From Thermoanaerobaculales bacterium (GTDB lineage: Bacteria; Acidobacteriota; Thermoanaerobaculia; Thermoanaerobaculales; Sulfomarinibacteraceae), in contig JALOLD010000013.1 in the NCBI GenBank assembly GCA_025456145.1, positions 33,372-97,371 of the forward strand: 64,000 bases of DNA. The letters run 5' to 3'. The notes below the pieces were generated by a model that searched no databases, was not told the origin of the DNA, and saw only the letters and a program-made list of their open reading frames with translations. The translations under genes and the position numbers were made by a program. The number at the start of each line of letters is the position of its first letter. Position 1 is the stretch's first letter. Below are positions 1-8,338 of this stretch, piece by piece.

Positions 1-663
1 GTGGTGGAAGTGGTCGTAGAACACCGACCCCTGGGGATCGATCGCGACCACCTTGATCGCCGGGTCGCGCTCCTTGAGGAAGCGGGCGACGCCGCAGATC
101 GTGCCGCCGGTGCCGATGCCGGCGACCACGACGTCGATGTCCTGCGCCATCTGTCGCCAGATTTCCGGGCCGGTGGTCAGGTAGTGGGCCTCGGAGTTCT
201 CCCGGTTGTTGTGCTGGTCCGGGAAGTAGGCGGCCGGGTTGGCGGCGGCGAGCCGGCGGGCGGTCCGGTTGTAGCTCTCGGGGTGGTCGGGGGGCAGCGT
301 CCCGTCGACCAGGACGAGGTTGACGCCCATCGCCCGCAGGGCGTCGAGCTTCTCCTTCGAGGTCTGGCGGCGCACCACCATCGTGCACTCTAAACCCTCG
401 ATCACCGCCATCAGGGCGAGCCCCATCGCGGTGTTCCCCGAGGAGTTCTCGATGACCGTGTCGCCGACCGCCAGACGACCGTCGGCGAGCGCCTTCTCGA
501 CCATGTGCCGGGCGATCCGGTCCTTGACGCTGCCCATCGGGTTCATGAACTCGATCTTGGCGAAGACCTCGCAGCCCAGACCGTCGACCGACCGGCCGAG
601 GCGGACCAGGGGTGTCCAGCCGACGGCATCCGACAGACGCTCGAAGACGCGGAGCTCGTTCAT
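1..663 (-). CDS. Cysteine synthase / cystathionine beta-synthase family, PLP-dependent (3' part off window)
   Basis: The first 221 residues are present and the gene continues beyond base 1. The PLP-binding lysine sits in NPMGSVKDR (K47), the substrate-binding loop is SSGNT (about residues 74-78), and a glycine-rich phosphate loop GTGGT lies near residue 180. This is the fold-type II family that makes cysteine from O-acetylserine and sulfide, or cystathionine from serine and homocysteine; the visible part cannot decide between them. There is no N-terminal heme domain. The ATG at 663-661 is chosen because the family alignment starts there and a TATACT box ends 8 nt upstream, with no Shine-Dalgarno sequence, so the mRNA is probably leaderless. 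Confidence 0.9.
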   Translation of the reverse strand, partial: MNELRVFERLSDAVGWTPLVRLGRSVDGLGCEVFAKIEFMNPMGSVKDRIARHMVEKALADGRLAVGDTVIENSSGNTAMGLALMAVIEGLECTMVVRRQTSKEKLDALRAMGVNLVLVDGTLPPDHPESYNRTARRLAAANPAAYFPDQHNNRENSEAHYLTTGPEIWRQMAQDIDVVVAGIGTGGTICGVARFLKERDPAIKVVAIDPQGSVFYDHFHH

Positions 664-671
664 GAGGCGAG

Positions 672-677
672 AGTATA
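672..677 (-). promoter_or_regulatory. -10-like box TATACT for the cysteine synthase gene
   Basis: TATACT on the minus strand ends 8 nt before the ATG at 663. A start site about 7 nt downstream of it would put the mRNA 5' end at or next to the ATG. No convincing -35 is seen. Confidence 0.5.
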
Positions 678-789
678 GTCGCCGGCGGGGACGCCGGGTG
701 GGAATTTCCGTGGCGATCCGGAGGCAGTCGTCCCGGTTGGGCTCGCGACGCCCCTCCTGTGCTACCGTGGGCGGCCGATCGAGGGTGTG

Positions 790-1734
790 ATGAAGCTCGT
801 CATTCAGATCCCGGCCTGGAACGAGGAGGACGACCTCGCCGAGACGGTGGCCGCGCTGCCCCGCGAGGTTGCCGGCTTCGACGAGGTCGAGGTGATCGTC
901 ATCGACGACGGGTCCGACGACCGGACCGCGGAGGTCGCCCGCGCCTCGGGCGCCGTCGTCGTCCGGCTTCCGGTCCACCGCGGGCTCGCGGTCGCCTTTG
1001 CCGCCGGTCTCGACGCGGCGCTCGAGCGCGGCGCCGCCGTCATCGTCAACACCGATGCCGATGGCCAGTACGACCCGCGCGACATCCCGACCCTGGTCGC
1101 GCCGATCGTCGACGGCGAGGCTCAGATGGTCATCGGTGACCGGCGGGTCGGGTCGATCCGCCACTTCTCTCCGACCAAGAAGCTGCTCCAGAAGCTCGGC
1201 TCGTGGGTGGTCCGGCGGATCTCGCGCACCGACGTCGCCGACGCGACCTCGGGCTTCCGCGCGATCTCCCGGGAGGCCGCCCTCAAGCTGCACGTCTTCA
1301 CCCGCTTCACCTACACCCTCGAGACGATTCTCCAAGCCGGCGAGGCCGGTCTCCGGGTGGTGTCGGTGCCGATCCGGACGCGGCCCGGCGAGACCCGGCC
1401 GTCCCGGCTGTTCAAGAGCAACCTCGGCTATGTGCTGCGCTCCCTCGAGAGCATCGCCCGCATCGTCGTGCTCTACAACCCGCTGCGGATCTTCCTCCGT
1501 CTCGGGGCCGTCCCGGTGCTCGCCGGGGCCGCCCTGCTCGGCCGCTTCCTCTGGTTCTTCGTCACCGGCGAGTCGCCCGCCGGTCACGTCCAGTCGCTGA
1601 TCCTCGCGGTCATCCTGGTCACGGTCGGGGTCCAGGTCTGGGTGGTCGGCGTCGTCGCCGACCTCATCGCGGTCAACCGGCGGCTGCTCGAAGAGGCCCT
1701 CGAGCGTCAGCGTACGGGCCTCGGCAGGCGTTGA
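790..1734 (+). CDS. Family 2 glycosyltransferase (dolichyl-phosphate mannose synthase-like)
   Basis: A GT-A glycosyltransferase of 314 residues. The N-terminal half has the nucleotide-sugar fold with VIVIDDGSDD (about 35-45) and the metal-binding stretch NTDADGQYDP (about 82-91). The C-terminal 90 residues hold two membrane helices, so it acts at the inner membrane, most likely loading a sugar onto a polyprenyl phosphate. GTG at 787 directly precedes the ATG and could also start. The stop overlaps the proposed TTG start of the following flippase-like gene, a pairing often seen for lipid-linked sugar transfer. The acceptor and sugar cannot be read from the sequence. Confidence 0.85.
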   Translation: MKLVIQIPAWNEEDDLAETVAALPREVAGFDEVEVIVIDDGSDDRTAEVARASGAVVVRLPVHRGLAVAFAAGLDAALERGAAVIVNTDADGQYDPRDIPTLVAPIVDGEAQMVIGDRRVGSIRHFSPTKKLLQKLGSWVVRRISRTDVADATSGFRAISREAALKLHVFTRFTYTLETILQAGEAGLRVVSVPIRTRPGETRPSRLFKSNLGYVLRSLESIARIVVLYNPLRIFLRLGAVPVLAGAALLGRFLWFFVTGESPAGHVQSLILAVILVTVGVQVWVVGVVADLIAVNRRLLEEALERQRTGLGRR

Positions 1735-2714
1735 CCGGCGCCGGCGCACCGCCCGGGCCTCGCGCACAGCTTCGGCGCGATCGCCAACCGGCGGTGCGCC
1801 TCATCGGGGCCGTCGTCGCGTTGTCGCTGCTCGCGGTGGTGCTCTGGCTGGCCCGGCCGTCGACGGTCTGGAGGTTGCTCGCCGGGGCCGACCCGGCGCT
1901 GCTCCTGGCGGCGGCGGCCGCCGCCGGTGTCGCCCAGTCGTTGCGCGGGGTGCGGCTCGTCGCGCTGCTGCCCGAGGGGTCGATCGGCTACGGTCGGGCG
2001 ACCCTGGTCGCGGCGGCGGCCCAGGCGGCGGCGGTCTTCGCTCCGGCGCGGGTCGGCGAGCTCGCCCTCCCGTGGCTGCTGCGGCGCGCCGCCGGGCGCG
2101 ATCTCGCGGCCGGGATCGGCACCCTGCTCGCGGCCCGCGCCCTCGACTTCGCGGCGCTCGGCGTGTGGGCCGGCTGGGCGGTGATCGCGGTCTGGGGCTG
2201 GGGCGAGCCGATCGCGCTCGTCGCCGCGGTCGCGCTGCTGCTGCCGCCCCTGCTGCTGCCTCTGACGCTGCGCCCGGCCGACCGTCTGGCCCGCCGCTGC
2301 CTGGCGCCGCGCGGCCGGCGCGGCCGTCGCTGGGCCCGACGCAGCCGCCAGCTCGTCGACGGCGTGACCTGGCTCGGCCGGCGGCCGGCCCGCCTCGCCA
2401 TCGCGGCCGCGGCGTCGCTCGGCACCTGGGGCTCGCTGTGGACGCTGGCCTGGTTCGCCCTCGCCGCCATGGGCCACCGCTGGCCCCCCGCGGAGGTGGT
2501 CGCAGGATCGGCGGCGGCGTCGCTGGCGAGCGTCGTTCCGGTCAACGCGGCCGGCGGCCTCGGGACCCTCGAGGCCGGTTGGACCGCCGCCTTCGTCGCC
2601 CTCGGCGTCCCCCTCGATCTGGCCGCCGCGACCGGTCTCGCGTGCCACCTCTGGGCGCTGCTCTTCGCCGCGGTCTACGGGGCGGCGGCGTGGCTCGTCC
2701 TGACCCGGCGGTGA
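1731..2714 (+). CDS. Lysylphosphatidylglycerol synthase TM region / UPF0104 flippase-like membrane protein
   Basis: A polytopic, Ala/Leu-rich membrane protein of 327 residues from TTG 1731, or 306 from GTG 1794. It has about seven hydrophobic segments and the family's conserved features: an arginine-bearing loop after the second helix (AQSLRGVRLVALL), the region FAPARVGELALPWLL, and the late glycine-rich segment VVPVNAAGGLGTLEAG. The family includes the membrane half of MprF and stand-alone proteins proposed to move lipids or lipid-linked sugars. The TTG overlaps the stop of the upstream glycosyltransferase, which suggests coupled translation. The start is uncertain because neither codon has a strong ribosome site. 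Confidence 0.75.
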   Translation: MTGAGAPPGPRAQLRRDRQPAVRLIGAVVALSLLAVVLWLARPSTVWRLLAGADPALLLAAAAAAGVAQSLRGVRLVALLPEGSIGYGRATLVAAAAQAAAVFAPARVGELALPWLLRRAAGRDLAAGIGTLLAARALDFAALGVWAGWAVIAVWGWGEPIALVAAVALLLPPLLLPLTLRPADRLARRCLAPRGRRGRRWARRSRQLVDGVTWLGRRPARLAIAAAASLGTWGSLWTLAWFALAAMGHRWPPAEVVAGSAAASLASVVPVNAAGGLGTLEAGWTAAFVALGVPLDLAAATGLACHLWALLFAAVYGAAAWLVLTRR

Positions 2715-2723
2715 TCGGCGCGG

Positions 2724-3539
2724 TCAGCGCGAGCGGGGTCCGCTCGACGGACGGCCCTCGAGCCTCTTGGCCTCCTCCCACAGCTCGTCCTGCTGCTCGA
2801 GGTTGAGCTCGCGTAGGCGGTCTCCTCGGGCCCTCGCCTGCGCCTCCATGCTGCGAAAGCGGCGCTGGAAGGTGGCGTTGGTGCGCTGCAGCGCGGTCTC
2901 CGGCTCGACCCCGATGTGGCGGGCCAGATTGGCCATGACGAAGAGGATGTCCCCCATCTCGGCGCGCACCCTCTCGGGAGCTGCCCGATCGCCGCCCGCG
3001 AGCTCGGCCTCGAGCTCGTCCATCTCCTCGCGCATCTTGGCCATGACGTCGGCCGGCCGGCGCCAGTCGAAGCCCACCGCCGCCGCCTTCTCGGTCATCC
3101 TGAACGCCTTGAGCAGCGCCGGCAGGGCCGCCGGAACGCCGTCGAGGGCCGAGGTCTCCGGCTCGCCGGCGCGCTCCTCGCGCTTGATGTCCTCCCAGTT
3201 CCTGATCACCTCGGCGGCATCCGCGACCTCCCGGTCGGCGAAGACGTGCGGGTGGCGGCGGATCATCTTGTCGGCGATCCCGCCGGCCACGTCGTCGAGG
3301 TCGAACCAGCCGTTCTCGCGCCCGATCCTCGCCATGAAGACGATCTGCAGCAGCAGGTCGCCGAGCTCCTCGCACAGCCCCGCCGGGTCGCCGGCGGCGA
3401 CCGCCTCGGCGACCTCGTGCGCCTCCTCGAGGAGGTATGGGGCGAGGCTCTCGAGGGTCTGCTCGCGGTCCCACGGGCAGCCGCCCGGGTCGCGCAGCCG
3501 ATCCATGATCCGGCGGAGTCGGTCGACGGCATCGGACAT
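2724..3539 (-). CDS. mazG: Nucleoside triphosphate pyrophosphohydrolase MazG
   Basis: A 271-residue protein with two tandem MazG domains, as in full-length MazG. The first carries LLEEAHEVAEAV and EELGDLLLQ, the acidic ExxE...ExxD set that binds Mg2+; the second repeats the pattern with REEMDELEAEL and EMGDILFVMANLA. The family hydrolyses NTPs and dNTPs to monophosphate and pyrophosphate, cleaning aberrant nucleotides. The signature RDPGGCPWDREQT near residue 17 is typical of the N-terminus. It converges with the flippase-like gene, 9 bp apart. TACAAT lies 9 nt before the ATG and no Shine-Dalgarno sequence is visible. Confidence 0.93.
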   Translation of the reverse strand: MSDAVDRLRRIMDRLRDPGGCPWDREQTLESLAPYLLEEAHEVAEAVAAGDPAGLCEELGDLLLQIVFMARIGRENGWFDLDDVAGGIADKMIRRHPHVFADREVADAAEVIRNWEDIKREERAGEPETSALDGVPAALPALLKAFRMTEKAAAVGFDWRRPADVMAKMREEMDELEAELAGGDRAAPERVRAEMGDILFVMANLARHIGVEPETALQRTNATFQRRFRSMEAQARARGDRLRELNLEQQDELWEEAKRLEGRPSSGPRSR

Positions 3540-3548
3540 CAGGCGCGC

Positions 3549-3554
3549 ATTGTA
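3549..3554 (-). promoter_or_regulatory. -10-like box TACAAT for mazG
   Basis: TACAAT on the minus strand ends 9 nt before the mazG ATG; candidate leaderless or near-leaderless start. No -35 match at 16-18 bp. Confidence 0.45.
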
Positions 3555-3589
3555 CCCCGCGGGCCGACGGCCGGCCCCCGGTCGACCGA

Positions 3590-6040
3590 TCAGGGCGGCG
3601 CGTTCGTCTCCGGCGCCGGCGCGACGTAGGTCGGGTCGTTGGTCCGGTCGTCGACCACCGAGGCATAGCAGGTCCAGAAGCCGGGCCCGGTTTGGCGAGT
3701 GACCTTCAACCAGCCGCCGTAGATCACCTGGGCACCGAGGCCCATGTCGTTGAAGACGTCGTTGACCTGGCGCCAGGCGGCGGTCTGGGTGTAGGTCTTG
3801 GTGCCGATGAGCGCGCCGGCCGCGTTGTAGGCCTGGACCCGGACCCCGAGGGCGCCGGCCGCGGCGTGGACGATGCCCAGATTGGTGTGGAAGCTGCCCG
3901 GGTCGGTATGGACCATCGGCAGGATCAACGAGTCGTACGAGAGCTGGTTCTCGAACGGGATCGCCGGGATGCCCTGGCCGAAGGTCGCGCCCCCTGGCTC
4001 GAGGTTGTAGGTTCGCGACGTGACCACCGGTCCGGCGTCGTCGAGCACCACGTAGAGCAGGCCGGAGGTCGGGTTGAGACCGGCCAGGGGATCGTCGAAG
4101 AAGACCCGGTCGGTGGGTCCGATGGTGATCGGGCCGGAGAGCAGGACGCCGGGCCAGGAGGTGCCGCCGGCGGCGTAGTACAGGCTTGCGGTGCGGGTGA
4201 TCGGGTGGGGGTTGACCACCGCGATCTGGCTCTTCCAGTTCGAGGTCCCGAAGCCGGGCGCCGAGGCCGCCGCCGGGATCAGCCAGCTCGTGACCAGCGG
4301 CGGATCGGTGATGCCGGGCCCGACGAGCACCTCGGCGACGCAGGCGTTGTCGCCCTCGTCGGCCTCGGCGACGACGCCGTCGACGTCGAGGATCAGACCG
4401 ACGGTGTAGGTACCGTTCGGCGTCCCCTGGGGCAACGACAGGTGCTGGGTCACGTTGCCGGTGTCCCAGCCGGCGGCCCAGCCCGCCACCGAGTCGGACC
4501 GGAGCACGGGATCGGTCGCCGGGTCGATGACGGCGTCCTGGGACAGGTACAGACCCCAGGCGAAGGGTCCGCTGTCGGCGGGACCGTTGTTGAGCGCCCG
4601 CCAGGTGATGTCGAAGATCTGGTTGGCGCGGATGTTGACCGGGGAGATGGTGCACGGCATGGCGGCGAGGTTGGCCTGCCCGCCACCCCCTCCGCCGCCA
4701 CCGCCGCCACCGCCGCCGCCACCGCCACCGCCACCAGTCACCTCGAGCTGTGACCACGCGATGTTGTCGGCCTCGTCGGTCTCGTCGATCACGTCGGCGG
4801 AGTCGATGATCATCCCCAGGTAGTAGCTGCCGGCGACCGTGCCGCCCGGGATCGTGACCATCCGGCCGGGCGCCGACTCGCCGAACTCGTCGCCGGGGTT
4901 GTCGGCGGTGCTCTCGAGGTGCTGGTCGAGGAGCAGGTCGGAGGTGGTGATGGTGGTGTCGCCGGACAGGTAGAAGCCGACGGTGAACGGCCCGCCGACC
5001 GTCCCCGATCCGTCGACCCGTCCGCGCCAGGAAACCTCGACCGGGTCGCCGTCCTCGACCGTCATCGGGGAGATCGTCAGCAGGTCGGCCTCGAGATCGA
5101 TGGTCGGGTCCGCGGCGTACTCGATCTCGAGCGACCAGCGGTCGAGATAGCCGGTGCCCCCGGCGACGCAGTCGCGCGCCGCGAGCACCCAGGTGCCGTT
5201 GGTCGGCTCGCCGATCCCGGGCAGCGTGTGGCCGAACACGTCGGTGGTGAAGCTCTGGTCGAGGTTGGCGCCGGGGTTTCTGTTCCACAGATAGCGCGCG
5301 ACGGTGGCGAACTCCTTCGACATCACGATCTGGAGATCGGCCATCACCGGGTGCTCGACCTCGAGGTGGACCGTGACGGCGGTCGTCGTCGCCCCCGATG
5401 GCGCCGAGCTGACGCCCAGAAACGTCGTCAGCGGCCAGACGATGCTCGCGCTGCCGCAGTCGGTCGGACCGTCGTCGATCGGCCGGTTGGTGGCGTCCGA
5501 CACGTTGACGATCCCCTTTGGAGCCGGGGTCGAGGAGAGCGTCTCGATGGTCACCAGCCCGCCGTCCTCGTGGGCGAGGTGGCGGATGCGGACCTCGGTT
5601 CTCGAGACCGCCCGGAGGGCGGCGCCGTCGAAGTCGAGGGTCACCGTCGTCTGGAAGACGACCTCGCCCTCGCTTCTCTCGGCGAGCACGGCGAGCGGCC
5701 GGCCGACCGCTCCCGGACGGATCGCGAGGAGAAGCTCGCCGCTCTCGCCGTCGGCGACCGCGAGGGGCGCCGACTCCCAGCCCGAGGCGACCGGGCCGCG
5801 GTCGGACGGGAAGGTCGAGCGGACGACCTCGACCTCTCCGATCACTTCGACCCGCGTCTCGGCGGATCCTCGAAGCCACTCGACCGAGACCCGGGCGAGG
5901 GTCGGGTCGACGGGGTCGACGTCGACGGCGAGCCGGATGCCGGTGGCCGCGGCGGGGTCGATGACCGCGGTCTCGCCGGCCGTCAGCCAGGCGGCGCTCG
6001 CGATCAGGAGGAGATTCACCACGACGCGAAGGCTGCGCAT
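3590..6040 (-). CDS. Secreted P-domain / CARDB repeat protein with polyglycine linker
   Basis: An exported protein of 816 residues. Residues 1-22 form a signal peptide (RSLRVVVNLLLIASAAWLTAG). Residues about 180-310 resemble a proprotein-convertase P-domain (...DLQIVMSKE..., GTWVLAARDC, LDRWSLEIEY). Two CARDB-type adhesion domains follow (about 315-435 and 457-575), each ending in the typical D-E-x-DN strand, joined by a run of 19 glycines (436-454). The last 230 residues form a beta-rich C-terminal region. There is no catalytic domain, so a surface or secreted binding role is inferred. The start has GGGGGTGG upstream as a possible ribosome site. The substrate or partner is unknown. Confidence 0.8.
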   Translation of the reverse strand: MRSLRVVVNLLLIASAAWLTAGETAVIDPAAATGIRLAVDVDPVDPTLARVSVEWLRGSAETRVEVIGEVEVVRSTFPSDRGPVASGWESAPLAVADGESGELLLAIRPGAVGRPLAVLAERSEGEVVFQTTVTLDFDGAALRAVSRTEVRIRHLAHEDGGLVTIETLSSTPAPKGIVNVSDATNRPIDDGPTDCGSASIVWPLTTFLGVSSAPSGATTTAVTVHLEVEHPVMADLQIVMSKEFATVARYLWNRNPGANLDQSFTTDVFGHTLPGIGEPTNGTWVLAARDCVAGGTGYLDRWSLEIEYAADPTIDLEADLLTISPMTVEDGDPVEVSWRGRVDGSGTVGGPFTVGFYLSGDTTITTSDLLLDQHLESTADNPGDEFGESAPGRMVTIPGGTVAGSYYLGMIIDSADVIDETDEADNIAWSQLEVTGGGGGGGGGGGGGGGGGGGQANLAAMPCTISPVNIRANQIFDITWRALNNGPADSGPFAWGLYLSQDAVIDPATDPVLRSDSVAGWAAGWDTGNVTQHLSLPQGTPNGTYTVGLILDVDGVVAEADEGDNACVAEVLVGPGITDPPLVTSWLIPAAASAPGFGTSNWKSQIAVVNPHPITRTASLYYAAGGTSWPGVLLSGPITIGPTDRVFFDDPLAGLNPTSGLLYVVLDDAGPVVTSRTYNLEPGGATFGQGIPAIPFENQLSYDSLILPMVHTDPGSFHTNLGIVHAAAGALGVRVQAYNAAGALIGTKTYTQTAAWRQVNDVFNDMGLGAQVIYGGWLKVTRQTGPGFWTCYASVVDDRTNDPTYVAPAPETNAPP

Positions 6041-6119
6041 GAGTCCACCCCCGTGCTCGAGCTGTGTTCGGGCGCCCCAGGGTACCGCCGCCGACCGGTC
6101 GGGGCAAGAACGCCGCCGG

Positions 6120-6148
6120 TTGACCGCGCGACGCCGCCGGGCTAGCGT
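6120..6148 (+). promoter_or_regulatory. Promoter for NUDIX gene: TTGACC-N17-TAGCGT
   Basis: A -35 of TTGACC (6120-6125) and a -10 of TAGCGT (6143-6148) are 17 bp apart. The -10 ends 6 nt before the ATG at 6155, so transcription should begin at the start codon. It is one of the few boxes of this type with a good -35. Confidence 0.6.
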
Positions 6149-6154
6149 CGCCGC

Positions 6155-6565
6155 ATGCCCGCCGCCGCCGCCCCGACCCTCGTCGTCGCCGCCGTCATCC
6201 GCGATCCGGAGGGCCGGATCCTCCTCGCGCGCCGCCGTGACGGCGTGCACATGGGCGGGCTGTGGGAGTTTCCGGGGGGCAAGGTCGAGACCGGCGAGGG
6301 GCCGGAGCGGGCGCTCGAGCGCGAGCTTCGCGAGGAGCTCGGGATCGAGGCCTCGACCGGCGAGCCCCTGACCTTCGCGGTCCACGAGGAGCCCGGTCTG
6401 CGGATCGTGCTGCTGTTCTTCGAGGCCCGCCTGGGCCCTGAGCCCCCCCGCCCGCGCGAGGGGCAGGAGATCGCCTGGGTCGCTCCGTCCGAGCTGTCGG
6501 CCTACCCGACGCCGCCGGCCGACGCCGAGCTCGTGCGCCGGCTGGTCGAGGAGGCGGCGGGTTGA
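6155..6565 (+). CDS. NUDIX hydrolase, MutT-like (d)NTP pyrophosphatase
   Basis: A compact 136-residue NUDIX protein. The full Nudix box is present: G42, E48 and REL-REELG at 56-63 fit Gx5Ex7REUxEExGU. The preceding GLWEFPGGK is typical of the MutT/8-oxo-dGTP diphosphatase branch, as is the short length. The likely role is removing oxidised nucleotides, but substrate cannot be settled from the box alone. The stop overlaps the open frame of the next gene, whose own ATG and ribosome site come 48 bp later, so the two are probably cotranscribed. Confidence 0.88.
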   Translation: MPAAAAPTLVVAAVIRDPEGRILLARRRDGVHMGGLWEFPGGKVETGEGPERALERELREELGIEASTGEPLTFAVHEEPGLRIVLLFFEARLGPEPPRPREGQEIAWVAPSELSAYPTPPADAELVRRLVEEAAG

Positions 6566-6609
6566 CCGGAGCGGGGGCCCGGACCTACCTTGATTCTCAG
6601 GGAGGTCCC

Positions 6610-7425
6610 ATGGAGCCCACCGTCCGACCGACCGCCGTCGCCGGCGCCTTCTACCCGGGGACCCGGGGCGGGCTCGAGCTCGAGCTCGCGTCGCTGGTCG
6701 CCGAGACGCCCGCCCGCCACGAGCTGCTCGCCTGCATCGCGCCCCACGCCGGGTATGTCTACTCGGGCGGGGTCGCCGGTCGGCTCTTCGCCCATCTGGA
6801 CCTGCCGCGACGGGTGATCGTCCTCGGGCCGAACCACACCGGCGCCGGTCCGCGGATCTCGGTCGCGTCCCACCGGAGCTGGCAGACCCCGCTCGGCGAG
6901 CTCGCGGTCGACCGCGAGCTCGCGGGCCGTCTGATCGCCGCGGTGGCCGAGGCCGAGCCCGACGAGCTCGCCCACCGGCGCGAGCACTCGATCGAGGTGC
7001 AGCTGCCCTTTCTCGCCCGCCGGCGACCCGATGTCGAGGTGCTGCCGGTCTGCCTCAAGCACCTCGACCTCGCGGAGTGCCTCGAGCTCGGCCGGGCCCT
7101 CGCCTCGCTCATCGCCGACACCGGCGAGGCGGTCGGTCTCGTCGCCTCGTCCGACATGTCCCACTACCAGCCCGACGACGTCGCGCGGAGCCTCGACCAC
7201 CTGGCGATCGCCGCCGCGCTGGAACGCGACCCGGCCGCCCTGTACGACACCGTCCACCGCGAGCGAATCACGATGTGCGGCGTGGTCCCGGCGACCGTGG
7301 CCCTGACCGCCGCCAACGCCCTCGGCGCGACCGGCGCCCACCTCGTCGCCTACGCCACCTCGGGCGAGGTCAGCGGCGACTTCTCCGCGGTCGTCGGCTA
7401 CGCGGGGGTGTGCATCCACCGGTAG
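6610..7425 (+). CDS. amrB: MEMO-family protein (AmmeMemoRadiSam system protein B)
   Basis: A 271-residue protein of the MEMO1/AmmeMemoRadiSam B family. All four metal-site positions known from human MEMO1 can be matched: His in APHAGYVYSGG, His in GPNHTG, His in SSDMSHY and Cys in ITMCGVVP. The family shares a fold with non-heme iron dioxygenases; its bacterial role is not established. The ATG at 6610 is selected over upstream frame positions because GGAGG precedes it. The usual partners, an AMMECR1-domain protein and a radical SAM protein, are not in this window, so it stands alone here behind the NUDIX gene. Confidence 0.88.
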   Translation: MEPTVRPTAVAGAFYPGTRGGLELELASLVAETPARHELLACIAPHAGYVYSGGVAGRLFAHLDLPRRVIVLGPNHTGAGPRISVASHRSWQTPLGELAVDRELAGRLIAAVAEAEPDELAHRREHSIEVQLPFLARRRPDVEVLPVCLKHLDLAECLELGRALASLIADTGEAVGLVASSDMSHYQPDDVARSLDHLAIAAALERDPAALYDTVHRERITMCGVVPATVALTAANALGATGAHLVAYATSGEVSGDFSAVVGYAGVCIHR

Positions 7426-7462
7426 CCCCCACCGCCACACTCTCTCTCCCATGCCCGCCGAG

Positions 7463-7481
7463 GGCAGCGGCTGCCGCTGCC
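7463..7481. terminator. Hairpin between convergent genes
   Basis: GGCAGCGG and CCGCTGCC form an 8-bp perfect stem with a 3-nt loop in the 60-bp gap between two convergent genes. It could stop transcription from both sides, but there is no T-tract, so the role is inferred from position only. Confidence 0.3.
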
Positions 7482-7485
7482 GCGG

Positions 7486-8280
7486 CTACCCGTCGGTGAG
7501 CCAGTCCGGAGTCTTCTTGTGCTCCAGGAAGTGCCGGACGCCGCGGATGCACTCGGGGTGGTGGCGGTGCGAGGCGTTGATCTCGGCGGCATGGGCGAGG
7601 GCCTCGCGCCAGCCCATGCCGGCGGTCTCGGCGAGCAGCTTCTTGGTCGCGGCGATCGCGGCCGGCGAGGTCTTGCGGGCCACCGCCACCGCGAGCTCGA
7701 CCGCATGCCCGAGGGCCGCGCCGTCGGCCGCGAGCTCGTCGGCCAGGCCGAGCTCGACGGCGCGGGCGCCGTCGACCCGCTCGGGGTCGAGGAGCAGCCG
7801 GCGGGCGACGTGGCCGGGAACGCGGCGGCCGAGAAAGGTCAGGACGAGGGCCGGGACGTAGCCGATCGTGACCTCGGTGTAGGCGAAGCGGGCGCGCGGC
7901 TCGGCGACCACGAGGTCGCAGGCGGTGGCGAGACCGCAGCCGCCGCCGATCGCCGCGCCGTGAACCGCCGCGAGGGTCAGCTTGGGATGGCCGAGCAGGA
8001 CCTCGAAGAGCTCGTGCAGCGCCTCGGCGTCGCGGCGCAGGCCGTCGTCGCCGGCGCCCGCGGCGACGCTGTGCAGGCTCGCGAGATCGGCGCCCGCCGA
8101 GAAGTGCCGGCCGGCGCCGGTCAGCACCACGGCGCGAGTCGCGTTGTCCTCGGCGGCTGATCGGAGCGCCCCGGTCAACGCTCCGACGAGACCGCCGGAC
8201 AGCGGGTTCGACCGTTCGGGGTCGTTGAGGCTGAGGACCCGCACCGGTCCCTGCTGCCGGCTCAGCACGAGAGTGTCCAT
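7486..8280 (-). CDS. Enoyl-CoA hydratase/isomerase family protein
   Basis: A 264-residue crotonase-fold protein. The CoA and oxyanion-hole segments are GAGRHFSAGADL (about 60-71) and AAVHGAAIGGGCGLATACD (about 107-125). At the usual first catalytic glutamate position the second hole reads GGGCGLA, so either isomerase or hydratase activity is possible. It would act on acyl-CoA in the cytoplasm. An in-frame ATG lies 9 nt upstream, but TACGAT ends 7 nt before the ATG at 8280, favouring the shorter form. It is divergent from the GT4 gene, and no fatty-acid oxidation genes are adjacent. Confidence 0.85.
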   Translation of the reverse strand: MDTLVLSRQQGPVRVLSLNDPERSNPLSGGLVGALTGALRSAAEDNATRAVVLTGAGRHFSAGADLASLHSVAAGAGDDGLRRDAEALHELFEVLLGHPKLTLAAVHGAAIGGGCGLATACDLVVAEPRARFAYTEVTIGYVPALVLTFLGRRVPGHVARRLLLDPERVDGARAVELGLADELAADGAALGHAVELAVAVARKTSPAAIAATKKLLAETAGMGWREALAHAAEINASHRHHPECIRGVRHFLEHKKTPDWLTDG

Positions 8281-8287
8281 GGCGGGC

Positions 8288-8293
8288 ATCGTA
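8288..8293 (-). promoter_or_regulatory. -10-like box TACGAT for the enoyl-CoA hydratase gene
   Basis: TACGAT on the minus strand ends 7 nt before the ATG at 8280 and overlaps the alternative ATG at 8289, which supports 8280 as the true start of a leaderless mRNA. Confidence 0.45.
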
Positions 8294-8301
8294 CCACCCG
8301 C

Positions 8302-8330
8302 GTGACGGTGTCGGGAGCCGGTGCTAGCAT
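8302..8330 (+). promoter_or_regulatory. Promoter for GT4 gene: GTGACG-N17-TAGCAT
   Basis: TAGCAT (8325-8330) ends 8 nt before the ATG at 8339; a partial -35, GTGACG, is 17 bp upstream. It is back-to-back with the divergent box at 8288-8293. Confidence 0.45.
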
Positions 8331-8338
8331 GCCGGCTC

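Noticed and set aside
4681..4740. GC-rich CCGCCA run as a repeat or origin element
   Set aside because: It is explained by the polyglycine linker coding in the secreted CARDB protein.
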